Assembly: GCA_015163815.1 (NCBI GenBank)
Contig: JAAOIJ010000102.1
Coordinates: 1-23,224, forward strand
Length of the DNA stretch: 23,224 nucleotides
Reading direction: 5' to 3'
Source of the DNA: Endozoicomonadaceae bacterium
GTDB lineage: Bacteria > Pseudomonadota > Gammaproteobacteria > Pseudomonadales > Endozoicomonadaceae
Numbering within the stretch: position 1 is the first letter of the stretch; each line of letters begins with the position of its first letter. Below are positions 15,714-23,224 of the stretch, piece after piece. Under the pieces are notes generated by a model that ran no database searches, was not told where the DNA came from, and was given only the letters and a program-made list of their open reading frames with translations. A program made the position numbers and the translations under genes.

Positions 15714-16157
15714 ATGATTGAAGCAATGTGTGATAGTAAAATGAGTAAAGAAGCGATTCAGGCACAATTGAGAGAATCACAACTCAAAGTGACTGTTCCT
15801 CGCTTGCGAGTTTTAGCTGTCCTTAATTCTTCCAAAAAAAGTCATTATAGCGCAGAAGATGTGTATCGTATTTTGCTTAAAATGCATCAAGATGTTGGTT
15901 TAGCAACAATATATCGCGTATTAGCAAAATTTGAACAAGCAGGATTAGTATTACGTCATCACTTTGAAGGTGAATATGCGCTTTTTGAGTTAGCTTATAA
16001 AGAACATCATGATCATATGATCTGTTTAGATTCTCATAAAATCATTGAATTTAAAAATGATAGTATTGAGGAAGCTCAAAAACAGATTGCTAAACAATAT
16101 GGATTTGAATTAGTTGATCATCGATTAGTCTTGTATGTTAGAAAAATAAAACAGTAA
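15714..16157 (+). CDS. fur: Ferric uptake regulator Fur
   Basis: Fur is a dimeric metal-dependent repressor of iron-uptake genes. The 147-aa length is typical. The winged-helix domain is clear (LKVTVPRLRVLAVL, then VGLATIYRVLAKFEQAGLV with the DNA-recognition helix), followed by the metal-binding HHDHMIC. The paired cysteines of the E. coli ICLDC structural zinc site are only half kept: the sequence reads ICLDS. Several functional Fur proteins lack these cysteines. The C-terminus has no Cys/His-rich tail. The ATG at 15714 gives MIEAMCDSKMSKE; the ATG at 15741 (Met10) would give an N-terminus closer to the family, and neither has a strong ribosome site. Fur commonly represses itself, but I found no convincing Fur box upstream. 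Confidence 0.93.
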   Translation: MIEAMCDSKMSKEAIQAQLRESQLKVTVPRLRVLAVLNSSKKSHYSAEDVYRILLKMHQDVGLATIYRVLAKFEQAGLVLRHHFEGEYALFELAYKEHHDHMICLDSHKIIEFKNDSIEEAQKQIAKQYGFELVDHRLVLYVRKIKQ

Positions 16158-16318
16158 GTATCACTTAGATTAGTGTTATGCTTTACCGTTCAAATAAAAG
16201 CTTTCTGAATGATTTTGTTTCTCTTAAAGATGTAAAACGACTGAAGTAAGCTGGCATATTCATCATTTACATTTTAATGATTGTCATATATTTTCTGTAT
16301 TAAAGGTAAAAAATAATT

Positions 16319-18010
16319 ATGAAAACTGACCTGATCAAGGTACAGCCGTTTAGCGCATTTGAGTTAGGCGAAAACATCGAGCGTGCTTTAGAAAAGTTAA
16401 AGTATATCACTCCTTCTCCTATTCAAGCATTAATGATTCCCGCTATGTTAGCAGGTGCTGATGTTGTTGCTCAAGCGCAAACAGGGACTGGTAAAACAGC
16501 TGCTTTTGCATTACCAATATTGGCGCAACTAAACCTTGCACTCCAAGCACCACAAGCTTTAATTTTAGCTCCAACAAGAGAATTAGCTTTACAGGTTGCT
16601 AATGAATTTAAGCAATATGCTCAATTTTATAATAAATTTAGAGTTCTACCTATCTATGGTGGACAACCCTATACCACGCAATTAAAAGCATTAAAGCAAG
16701 GTATTCATGTTGCCGTAGGAACCCCGGGTCGCATAATGGATCATTTGCGTAGAGGTACTTTATCTTTAGCTTCGTTAAAATGGCTTGTCTTAGATGAAGC
16801 AGATGAAATGTTGCGAATGGGTTTTATCGATGATGTATCTTGGATTTTAGAGCAAATTACACAACCTCATCAAAAAGCATTATTGTCTGCAACGTTACCA
16901 GCTCCCATTCGACGTGTTGCTAAAAAATACTTAAATCAACCTCAAGAACTGACTGTCAATGCTAAAACATTAACAGCTGATTTAATTCGACAACGATATT
17001 GGGTGGGTGATCAGCAAAATAAACTGAATGCATTAAAGCGTTTATTAGAATCAGAAGTCTATAATGCCATTATTGTTTTTGTTCGTACTAAAAAAGAAAC
17101 CTTTGATTTATCAGAACAATTGAGTCATGAAGGTTACGCTTGTTCTGCGTTAAATGGAGATGTACCGCAAAATAATCGCGAGCAATTAGTGAGACGATTT
17201 AAATCAGGTAGTATCAATATTTTGATTGCAACTGATGTGGCTGCCAGAGGATTAGATGTTGATCGTATTTCACATGTCATTAATTATGATTTACCATTTG
17301 ATGTTGAAGCTTATACACACCGTATTGGTCGAACAGGCCGAGCTGGACGTCAAGGTGAAGCTATTTTGTTTATTACACCACGAGAAAAACGTTTTTTAAG
17401 AGAAATTGAATCCATTACGAAATGTACTTTAGAACCATTTACGTTACCTTCTGCGGATTGGCTTAGTAATCAACGTATTACTCAATTTAAAGAAAAAATT
17501 ACAAACATTGTGGATAATAAAGATTTAAAGGATTGTGAAGCATTAGTGCAAGCCTATCATGCTGAGAAAAATATTAACTTATCAACAATTGCAGCAGCAT
17601 TAGTGGAGTTAGTGCATAAAGATAAGCCATTATGGGTATCTGAATTACCGAAGCCTGTGCTTGATTTTACAAAGCAAAAATCAAAAAATAAACGTGCTAT
17701 TTTTGATAATTCAAAAGAAAAAGTACAATTTCGTATTGAAGTTGGTGCCATGCATGGCGCTAAACCAAGTCAAATTGTAGGTGCTATTGCTAATGAAGGC
17801 GGAATTAATGGGCGAAATATTGGCGCAATTCAAATTAGAGAACATTATTCTTTTGTTGAATTACCTGATTTATCAAAACAAATTTTTGAAAAATTACGTC
17901 AAGTTCGTGTTTCTGGGCAATTATTAAAATTAGCACGTGTACATGGCTCGGCCTCGTTAGAGAATAAAAAGTATAAGAAAAAAAAACGTAGCGCATCAAG
18001 CTTTAAATAA
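16319..18010 (+). CDS. deaD: DEAD-box RNA helicase DeaD/CsdA
   Basis: An ATP-dependent RNA helicase that remodels RNA during ribosome assembly, especially in the cold. The 563-aa protein has all helicase motifs: Q motif TPSPIQ (31-36), AQTGTGKT (53-60), PTRELA (85-90), DEAD (159-162), SAT (190-192), TDVAARGLD (305-313) and HRIGRTGRAG (334-343). After a linker there is a DbpA/CsdA-type RNA-binding domain at about 468-540 (RIEVGAMHGAKPSQIVGAI, then NIGAIQIREHYSFVELP). A lysine-rich tail follows (KKYKKKKR). The RNA-binding domain separates it from RhlE and RhlB. It is somewhat shorter than E. coli DeaD (629) because of a reduced C-terminal extension. AAAGG lies 12 bases before the ATG. It is probably a single-gene unit, 161 bases after fur. 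Confidence 0.95.
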   Translation: MKTDLIKVQPFSAFELGENIERALEKLKYITPSPIQALMIPAMLAGADVVAQAQTGTGKTAAFALPILAQLNLALQAPQALILAPTRELALQVANEFKQYAQFYNKFRVLPIYGGQPYTTQLKALKQGIHVAVGTPGRIMDHLRRGTLSLASLKWLVLDEADEMLRMGFIDDVSWILEQITQPHQKALLSATLPAPIRRVAKKYLNQPQELTVNAKTLTADLIRQRYWVGDQQNKLNALKRLLESEVYNAIIVFVRTKKETFDLSEQLSHEGYACSALNGDVPQNNREQLVRRFKSGSINILIATDVAARGLDVDRISHVINYDLPFDVEAYTHRIGRTGRAGRQGEAILFITPREKRFLREIESITKCTLEPFTLPSADWLSNQRITQFKEKITNIVDNKDLKDCEALVQAYHAEKNINLSTIAAALVELVHKDKPLWVSELPKPVLDFTKQKSKNKRAIFDNSKEKVQFRIEVGAMHGAKPSQIVGAIANEGGINGRNIGAIQIREHYSFVELPDLSKQIFEKLRQVRVSGQLLKLARVHGSASLENKKYKKKKRSASSFK

Positions 18011-18028
18011 CAGACGATCTGTTAAATG

Positions 18029-18057
18029 CAATGACTGAGAGAGTATTCTCGTCATTG
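18029..18057 (+). terminator. Hairpin after deaD, possible terminator
   Basis: CAATGAC-t-GAGA pairs with TCTC-GTCATTG (11 bp with one bulged base, 6-base loop), starting 19 bases after the deaD stop. Only scattered T residues follow, so a strict Rho-independent terminator is uncertain. Confidence 0.4.
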
Positions 18058-18154
18058 TATCCATTCGTATTTCAAAATCAATGCATTAACCCAGTTAGGC
18101 TTCTTTTGTTCTTGTTGTGCGTTTTCATGAGCTGTTGTCGGTACTCCCAGTAGA

Positions 18155-18270
18155 ACTCTCATCTTCTTGTTTTTTTCAATAAAAAATGTGACACGCATGA
18201 TTAGCATTTGATTGCTTTTTTTGGGCTATAGACAATATTGTGCTATTGCGTTTTACGCTTGCAAGAGCAT
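18155..18270 (-). mobile_element. Decayed IS30-family end
   Basis: Minus-strand resemblance to the IS30 leader of the other copies: CATGATTAGCATTTG, then GCTTTTTTGGGCTATAGACAAT, then a diverged terminal repeat up to about 18270. No transposase codons remain. This is the oldest-looking of the five IS30 pieces. Confidence 0.6.
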
Positions 18271-18395
18271 TTGAAGTAATCGTTTTTTATGATCGTTTCA
18301 TGAAAATTGATACAGAGTTATGGGAAAAACCAACTATATTTTTTTCTCATGTAATGCCATATAGGCATCATTTGAATTGAATATTGCGTGATACA

Positions 18396-18440
18396 CCCAT
18401 TTTATAAAGGATTTATGATAAAATGGGCTTCTTATTTTTT
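18396..18440 (+). terminator. Hairpin with T-rich tail between deaD and sspB
   Basis: CCCATTTTAT (18396-18405) and ATAAAATGGG (18418-18427) form a perfect 10-bp stem with a 12-base loop, followed by CTTCTTATTTTTT. It reads as a plus-strand terminator that would stop transcripts coming from deaD before they oppose sspB. Confidence 0.5.
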
Positions 18441-18532
18441 GAATAATATCAATCTGCCATGTATTCCATTTTTTTATAAAATCCGGATTTCATTTTCATC
18501 TTATGATAGTGCCATTATTTGGCGTCAGTGTA

Positions 18533-18955
18533 TTATTTTATAATTGTTAATGTGGGTTTTTGTTTTTTTGTTTTTTGAATAGTATTTTGTTTTTCAGGAA
18601 TAGTCTCATCTGATATATGAGTTGATTTATTGTGTATCGCTTGAAAATTTTGTAATAAAAATCCCTCTCCATTTTCAATAGCATAAATAGCAATTAATGA
18701 TTCTAACGGTAATATAATATGTGATATTTTCCCTTGAAAACTAGTAAGAAATTGCATGCCTAATGTATTAATTTTTAAATTTTTAATGGCAGCATGTGAT
18801 ATATTTAATACTGTTTCGTTTGGATCTAGTTGTTCAGCTGGAATGACGACACCTGGATGATTACTTTTAAATACAATATGTGGGCTACAATTATTATCTT
18901 CAATCCAGTCATATAAAGCAGAAGTAATATAAGGTAGACTATTTGACATTGTCAT
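18533..18955 (-). CDS. sspB: Stringent starvation protein B, ClpXP adaptor
   Basis: SspB binds ssrA-tagged proteins and hands them to the ClpXP protease. The 140-aa protein shows the SspB core (residues ~8-105): YITSALYDWIEDNNCSPHI, then VLNISHAAIKNL, then ILPLESLIAIYAIENGEG. A polar, flexible linker follows, ending in KPTLTIIK, equivalent to the C-terminal ClpX-binding tail of E. coli SspB (RPALRVVK). It begins 51 bases after the sspA stop and belongs to the same minus-strand operon. AGGAA lies about 10 bases before the first ATG; a second ATG is two codons later. It is shorter than the E. coli protein (165 aa) because of a short linker. Confidence 0.93.
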   Translation of the reverse strand: MTMSNSLPYITSALYDWIEDNNCSPHIVFKSNHPGVVIPAEQLDPNETVLNISHAAIKNLKINTLGMQFLTSFQGKISHIILPLESLIAIYAIENGEGFLLQNFQAIHNKSTHISDETIPEKQNTIQKTKKQKPTLTIIK

Positions 18956-19006
18956 GATTTTTATTTTCCTATCAATACATAGTAATAATTAAACAATACA
19001 ATCAGT

Positions 19007-19639
19007 TTATGCTCGTAATGTTTTTTCTTGATCAGATAAACTTTTTTGAAAAGAAGGACGCTTAAATAAACGATTAGAATACTGTATTAAAGAGTCAGCA
19101 GCTTTTGGTATTTCAATTTTAACGAATGATAATCTCCATAGAATAGGCAATAAATAGCAATCTATTAAAGAGAAGAAGTCGTTTAAAAAAAATGCTTTTT
19201 GTTTAAATAGACTTGAAAATGAAATGAGTCTTTGACGTAAGAGTTCTCGATTTTCTTTTACACAAGCTTGTGTGTAATTTGATGGATTGAGTAAGATATC
19301 CAATGGTTTGCAAAAATCTTGATTGATTCGGTGTAAAATTAATCTATTTTTTGCCCGATCAGCAGGGTAAGGTGGTAGCAATGGTGGATGAGGAAATCGT
19401 TCATCAAGATATTCAGCTACGATCGATGATTGATAGAGAACAAGGTCATGTTCAATGAGTGTCGGTAAACTATGATAAGGATTAATGTCAGCTAATTCAG
19501 TATTCATTTCCTGAGCTGTAATATTTTTGATATTGGCAAAAATTTCCTTTTCAAACTGAATAATCCTTATTCTTTGAGAATAATGGCACAGCGGATCCGA
19601 TAAGATAGTAATGGATGTTCGTGTATTGGTTAAACTCAT
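19007..19639 (-). CDS. sspA: Stringent starvation protein A
   Basis: SspA has a glutathione-transferase fold but works as an RNA polymerase-associated transcription factor in starvation and acid stress. The 210-aa length is standard. The N-terminal thioredoxin-like half shows LSDPLCHYSQRIRI, then NPYHSLPTLIEHDLVLYQSSI and AEYLDERFPHPPLLPPYPADR, all typical of SspA. The C-terminal helical half follows. GGAGT lies about 5 bases before the ATG. It is 179 bases downstream of petC and directly upstream of sspB, the usual gammaproteobacterial petABC-sspAB order. An internal promoter in the petC-sspA gap is possible. Confidence 0.93.
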   Translation of the reverse strand: MSLTNTRTSITILSDPLCHYSQRIRIIQFEKEIFANIKNITAQEMNTELADINPYHSLPTLIEHDLVLYQSSIVAEYLDERFPHPPLLPPYPADRAKNRLILHRINQDFCKPLDILLNPSNYTQACVKENRELLRQRLISFSSLFKQKAFFLNDFFSLIDCYLLPILWRLSFVKIEIPKAADSLIQYSNRLFKRPSFQKSLSDQEKTLRA

Positions 19640-19818
19640 GCGTTACTCCGAATAAAAACTTATTTTATAGTACTATTCAACGAATGATGGATAACATATG
19701 AGATTTTAGAGATAAATTTCATATCACATATTGACTCAAGTGAATCAATGATCTAAAAAGGCATCATGCTGAATGAATTAGTATAATGCTATTCAGATGT
19801 TTTATTTATACATCTAAG

Positions 19819-20553
19819 TTAGTGAATATCTTTCCAGTATTCTCGTTTTAATAAACAAGCCAAGATTAATAGCAGGCATAAAAAAAGTATAACATACACT
19901 CCAATTCTCTGGCGTTCTAATTTAATAGGTTCTGCGCTATAGGCCATAAAGTTAACTAAATCATAAATCATTTGATCAAACATGTCAGGCAGCATAATGC
20001 CTGGATATTTTGGATCAGGTTGTAAAGAACATGTGTTTTGATCTGCAGGATCTTGACATACTTTTATCATTCTACCTTTGATGGGTTCAAAAATATCAGG
20101 CATGCCTGCATTAGGGAAGACAAGATTGTTAGATTTCCAAGGGGTTACAGGGTCATAATAAAAGGTTCGAAGATAAGTGTATAACCAATCTGTGCCGCGC
20201 ACTCTAGCTACTAATGTTAAATCTGGAGGGGCTGCTCCGAACCATTCTTTGCCCATTGCTGGCGTCATGCCATTAAACATAAAATCAGATATTTTATCCT
20301 CATTAAAGATTAAATGACTAATCATCAAGTCATCTGGTATGCCTAAATCTTTTGCAACCCGTTGATACCGTTGAAACCGCATGCTATGACAGCCAAAACA
20401 GTATTGCATAAAGTATTTAACACCTCTTTGTAGAGAGGCTTTATTTAAGAGATCGGGTGTCATTTTATCTAAAGGATACAGATCATCTGATGGCCAGGCT
20501 GTTGATATGTTTAAAATATTGAGAAGACAGGCAATTATGAATATTCTCATCAT
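19819..20553 (-). CDS. petC: Cytochrome c1 of the bc1 complex
   Basis: Cytochrome c1 carries electrons from the Rieske protein to soluble cytochrome c. The 244-aa protein has a cleavable signal peptide (residues ~1-20), the heme-c motif CFGCH (52-56), the likely methionine axial ligand in NAGMPDIF (Met151), and one C-terminal membrane helix (VILFLCLLLILACLL) ending in KREYW. It begins with two ATGs (20553 and 20550), the first overlapping the petB stop by one base (TAATG), so the genes are translationally coupled. It is the last gene of petABC. The heme motif requires periplasmic c-type cytochrome maturation, whose genes are not in this window. Confidence 0.95.
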   Translation of the reverse strand: MMRIFIIACLLNILNISTAWPSDDLYPLDKMTPDLLNKASLQRGVKYFMQYCFGCHSMRFQRYQRVAKDLGIPDDLMISHLIFNEDKISDFMFNGMTPAMGKEWFGAAPPDLTLVARVRGTDWLYTYLRTFYYDPVTPWKSNNLVFPNAGMPDIFEPIKGRMIKVCQDPADQNTCSLQPDPKYPGIMLPDMFDQMIYDLVNFMAYSAEPIKLERQRIGVYVILFLCLLLILACLLKREYWKDIH

Positions 20554-21764
20554 TACGTGACCCTTTTTGGTGGCAAGTTAGTTTTTTCATAACGAGTATA
20601 AAAAGGCATGAATAAAAAGAAAGCAAAATATAGTATTGTAAAGGCGCGTGAATACAGTGTATTGGATTCTGTTACAGCTTGTGTGCCAAGATAAGCTAAA
20701 GCAATAAATGATATTGCAAAAACAGTAATCGCTATCTTAGAGAAGACACCTTTATAGCGAATAGATCGTACGATGCTTCGATCGAGCCACGGCAATACAA
20801 ATAAAAAACCTAAAGCAGACCCCATAATAATAATACCACCTAATTTATCAGGAACAGCTCGCAACATGGCATAAAAAGGTGAAAAATACCAAACAGGTGC
20901 AATATGCTCTGGTGTTTTTAAATTATCAGCTTGTTCAAAGTTTGCGTGTTCTAGAAAATAGCCGCCCATTTCTGGAAAAAAGAAAATGACTGCACAGAAA
21001 ACAATTAAGAAAATCACAACACCGACTAAATCTTTAACAGTGTAATAAGGGTGAAAGGGTATTCCGTCCAACGGAATGCCTTTGTTATCTTTGTTATCTT
21101 TGATCTCAATGCCATCTGGATTATTTGACCCAACTTCATGTAATGCAATGATATGCAGAACGACTAAACCTAATAAAGCAATGGGTAAGGCGATAACATG
21201 TAATGCAAAAAATCGATTGAGTGTAATACCAGAAATGAGGTAGTCGCCACGAATCCATTCTTGTAAGGCTTCACCAATCCAAGGTATTGCGCCAAAGAGT
21301 GAAATAATGACTTGGGCGCCCCAGTATGACATTTGTCCCCAAGGCAATAAATAACCCATAAAACCTTCTGCCATAAGACATAGGTAGATAGCCATTCCAA
21401 AAAGCCAAACTAATTCGCGAGGTTTTTGGTATGATCCATATAAAATACCGCGAAACATATGTAAATATATCACAATAAAAAACGCAGATGCCCCTGTTGA
21501 ATGTAAATATCGAATAAGCCATCCTAAATGGACATCTCGCATAATATATTCGACAGAAGCAAAAGCCTCTTCCGCTGAAGGCTGATAACTCATTGTTAAC
21601 CAAAGTCCTGTTAATAATTGATTAACTAAGATAACTAATGAAAGCACGCCAAAAATATACCAAATATTGAAATTTTTTGGGGCATAATATTCGCTTAAGT
21701 GCTCTTTAAATAATTTAGATAGCGGAAATCGCTCATCAATCCAAAGTAATAATTTGCTGGCCAT
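20553..21764 (-). CDS. petB: Cytochrome b of the bc1 complex
   Basis: The membrane core of the quinol:cytochrome c oxidoreductase, with both quinone sites. The full-length 403-aa form has about eight membrane helices. The heme-b ligands are His88 and His102, and His189 and His204; the second pair is 15 apart, as in many beta- and gammaproteobacteria. The quinol-site motif reads APVWYFSPFYAMLRA, so the usual PEWY glutamate is valine, a variant known in some proteobacterial cytochromes b. The HEVGSNNPDG segment follows His204. The ATG overlaps the petA stop by one base and its stop overlaps the petC start by one base. Confidence 0.96.
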   Translation of the reverse strand: MASKLLLWIDERFPLSKLFKEHLSEYYAPKNFNIWYIFGVLSLVILVNQLLTGLWLTMSYQPSAEEAFASVEYIMRDVHLGWLIRYLHSTGASAFFIVIYLHMFRGILYGSYQKPRELVWLFGMAIYLCLMAEGFMGYLLPWGQMSYWGAQVIISLFGAIPWIGEALQEWIRGDYLISGITLNRFFALHVIALPIALLGLVVLHIIALHEVGSNNPDGIEIKDNKDNKGIPLDGIPFHPYYTVKDLVGVVIFLIVFCAVIFFFPEMGGYFLEHANFEQADNLKTPEHIAPVWYFSPFYAMLRAVPDKLGGIIIMGSALGFLFVLPWLDRSIVRSIRYKGVFSKIAITVFAISFIALAYLGTQAVTESNTLYSRAFTILYFAFFLFMPFYTRYEKTNLPPKRVT

Positions 21765-22360
21765 TAAGATAATCCTTCATTGGCTTGTCCAATGACAATA
21801 ACATCATTGTTTTCAAAGTAATAAGGTGGCACGTCTAAGTTTGTTGGAGCAGGAACGCCTTTATATACACGACCTGCTAAATCAAACATAGAGCCATGAC
21901 AAGGACAATGGTATCCACCTTGCCATTTAGAATCAAAAGGCATGGGTTTTATTTCTGGTAAATATTTTGGAGAACATCCTAAATGTGTGCAAATTCCTGT
22001 AATTACGAGTAAATCATCGTTTATGGAACGAAAAGTGTTTTTGCAATTATTAGGTTGCACTGATTTTTTTGATTCTGGATCCAGTATATTATATATATTT
22101 TTTTTTAGATTGCTCAGCATTTCAGGAGTTCGACGTAATAAAAAAATAGGACGTCCTCTCCATTCAACTATAATTTGTTGCCCGGCTTCTAATGTTTGGA
22201 TATTCACTTTAACTGAAGCACCGGCAGCCTTTGCTTTTTCGCTAGGAGTCCATGATTTAATAAAGGGTATAGCTGCGCCAGCAAGACCCACTGCCCCTGC
22301 AATTGAAGTTGTTGCGATCAGGAATCGGCGGCGTTCCTGATTTACGCCGTCTTTCTCCAT
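21764..22360 (-). CDS. petA: Rieske iron-sulfur subunit of the bc1 complex
   Basis: This subunit takes an electron from quinol at cytochrome b and passes it to cytochrome c1. The 198-aa protein has a twin-arginine signal anchor (ERRRFLIATTSIAGAVGLAG, residues 9-28) exporting the folded [2Fe-2S] domain through the Tat route. Cluster motifs are CTHLGC (124-129) and CPCHGS (152-157). Cys124, His126, Cys152 and His155 are the ligands; Cys129 and Cys154 form the disulfide. AGGAG lies about 8 bases before the ATG. It is the first gene of petABC, so the operon promoter must lie in 22361-22663. A Lys- and Asn-rich insert at about 85-110 is slightly longer than usual. Confidence 0.96.
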   Translation of the reverse strand: MEKDGVNQERRRFLIATTSIAGAVGLAGAAIPFIKSWTPSEKAKAAGASVKVNIQTLEAGQQIIVEWRGRPIFLLRRTPEMLSNLKKNIYNILDPESKKSVQPNNCKNTFRSINDDLLVITGICTHLGCSPKYLPEIKPMPFDSKWQGGYHCPCHGSMFDLAGRVYKGVPAPTNLDVPPYYFENNDVIVIGQANEGLS

Positions 22361-22663
22361 TAGATGTCTCCTGTAAAGGATTCTTTGTTCAATGTACGCA
22401 TATTTTCTATTTCATTGTGTGATCATTAATATATTTTAATGACGATAGCATATTTATGCATCAATATACTTTATTTTTATGGATATATGGAATCCTTATA
22501 AAAATAAATAGACATCATTATAATCGTTACAAAAGCTTGTATATCATAACATTAAAAATACAAATGTAGAACAACTCCTTTTCTATAAAGTGTAAAATAG
22601 ATATATGATAGGCTGCCTTGTTTTTGATTTTTAAATTTATTTTAATTAAGTTCGTTTTTTAAG
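22361..22663. other. AT-rich upstream region of petABC
   Basis: About 300 bases with no reading frame between petA and the right IS30 copy. It must hold the petABC promoter on the minus strand. I see no confident -35/-10 pair and no strong inverted repeat. Confidence 0.4.
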
Positions 22664-23080
22664 TTTGCCTTCTCAAATGTGAAGTGCCACAGTAAGGCAT
22701 TTTCTATAGCCAAAAAAAAGCAGACAAATGCTAATCATTCGTATCACTTCTTTTTATCAACAAAAAAAAAGGAGAATTACATGGCTTATCAATACTTGAT
22801 TGTAGAAGAAAGATCTCAAATTTACATCTTATTGTCAAAGCATTATTCTATTCATGCTATAGGAAGCGCATTGAAAAGATCTCCTTCTACAATTTCAAGA
22901 GAGATTCTACGTAATACTAAAGGGAGATAATATGATTATCAACAAGCTCATCAATTAGCAAAAGAAAGGCGATTAATAGCAAGCAGAAAACCTTATAAAA
23001 TGCTTCCTAGCCTTATGAAATATATTGATATTTTGATCAAAAAATGGAGTCCTGATCAAATTTCAGGGCGATTGAGATTA
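22664..23080 (+). mobile_element. IS30-family element, 5' part, interrupted by an IS5-family insertion
   Basis: The left end (TTTGCCTTCTCAAATGTGAAG) matches the other IS30 copies. After the AT-rich leader, AAAGGAGAATTAC precedes the transposase ATG at 22781. Similarity to IS30 stops abruptly at 23080, where an IS5-family end begins. The leader does not keep the perfect inverted repeat seen in the left-edge copy. Confidence 0.85.
22781..23080 (+). pseudogene. IS30-family transposase, nonsense codon and IS5 interruption
   Basis: From the ATG at 22781 the translation gives the IS30 N-terminus: MAYQYLIVEERSQIYILLSK, then GSALKRSPSTISREILRN. TAA at 22928-22930 replaces the CAA found in the left-edge copy. 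The frame then resumes (YDYQQAHQLAKERRL, then WSPDQISGRLRL) for exactly 100 codons to 23080, where an IS5-family element cuts it. Both lesions inactivate the gene. Confidence 0.85.
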
Positions 23081-23224
23081 GGGCGTGTCCTCATTCTGAA
23101 TTCACCCAAATAATAGCACACGCAATATAAATCATCGCTTTAAAATTCCTAGCTAGCTTATCAAAACGAGTTGAAATACTTCTAAAATGTTTTAATCTAG
23201 CAAATAAATTTTCAACAAGATGCC
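23081..23224 (-). mobile_element. IS5-family insertion sequence, runs off right edge
   Basis: Begins with GGGCGTGTCCTCATTCTG directly after the IS30 codons and continues past the edge. The transposase reads inward on the minus strand. The bases just before the junction are TTA, a possible target duplication, but the far end is not visible. It is the same family as the relic at 5535-5850. Confidence 0.8.
23091..23224 (-). CDS. IS5-family transposase, C-terminal end (partial)
   Basis: The minus strand reads HLVENLFARLKHFRSISTRF, then DKLARNFKAMIYIACAIIWV, then NSE and a TGA at 23093-23091. This is the C-terminus of IS5-family DDE transposases, with the catalytic glutamate region (HLVEN) present. 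The rest lies beyond the window, so whether the gene is intact cannot be judged. This copy keeps the stop codon lost in the relic ending at 5850. Confidence 0.8.
   Translation of the reverse strand, partial: HLVENLFARLKHFRSISTRFDKLARNFKAMIYIACAIIWVNSE

Noticed and set aside
21170..21603. Minus-strand frames overlapping petB
   Set aside because: They are alternative frames inside the intact cytochrome b gene.
21942..22340. Plus-strand 132-codon frame opposite petA
   Set aside because: It is antisense to the Rieske motifs, which are unmistakable on the minus strand.
22679..22780. Upstream ATG at 22679 as the IS30 transposase start
   Set aside because: It lies in the IS end. The ATG at 22781 has AAAGGAG upstream and gives the family N-terminus.

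Overview
This AT-rich window carries housekeeping genes in gammaproteobacterial order: petABC-sspAB, bamE divergent from fur, deaD, and a PBP5-type carboxypeptidase. Among them lie ankyrin-like proteins, a secreted Cys-rich protein, many decayed insertion sequences, and a eukaryote-type S-adenosylmethionine decarboxylase. The mix suggests a host-associated, probably intracellular gammaproteobacterium, possibly of the Legionellales or Coxiella group. The lineage is inferred from gene content and synteny, not from a marker gene.

Layout. Positions 1-323 hold the 5' end of a frameshifted IS30-family element (minus strand). Positions 407-2962 encode an intact 851-aa ankyrin-like protein with an NLS-like C-terminus. 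Positions 2971-3165 are an IS30 relic. Positions 3316-5332 are a second ankyrin-like gene broken by frameshifts and stops. Positions 5535-5850 are an IS5-family relic. Positions 5949-10972 hold a complete arginine-to-spermidine pathway as two divergent pairs: AdoMetDC-speE (minus) and speB-speA (plus). Positions 11145-12215 encode an unrecognised exported protein. dacA follows at 12826-14031, then a repeat-rich 0.95-kb gap with a 143-bp MITE-like element, a (TTCAAT)n tract and an internally deleted IS30 derivative. Next are bamE (minus), fur and deaD (plus), another IS30 relic, and the petABC-sspAB block on the minus strand. The right edge is an IS30 transposase gene with a nonsense codon, interrupted at 23080/23081 by an IS5-family element.

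How the genes work together. SpeA makes agmatine, SpeB makes putrescine, AdoMetDC makes the aminopropyl donor and SpeE makes spermidine. The decarboxylase has the residues of the animal/fungal/plant family, so one pathway step looks acquired from, or shared with, eukaryotes. PetABC is the cytochrome bc1 complex, implying aerobic respiration. SspA and SspB are a transcription factor and a ClpXP adaptor. BamE acts in outer-membrane protein assembly and Fur in iron control. The ankyrin-like proteins are effector candidates by analogy only, because no secretion system is present in the window.

No tRNA, rRNA or CRISPR array was seen. The most notable items are the eukaryote-type AdoMetDC in a compact polyamine cassette, the NLS-like tail on the ankyrin-like protein, the hairpin over the IS30 translation start, and the small non-autonomous elements.
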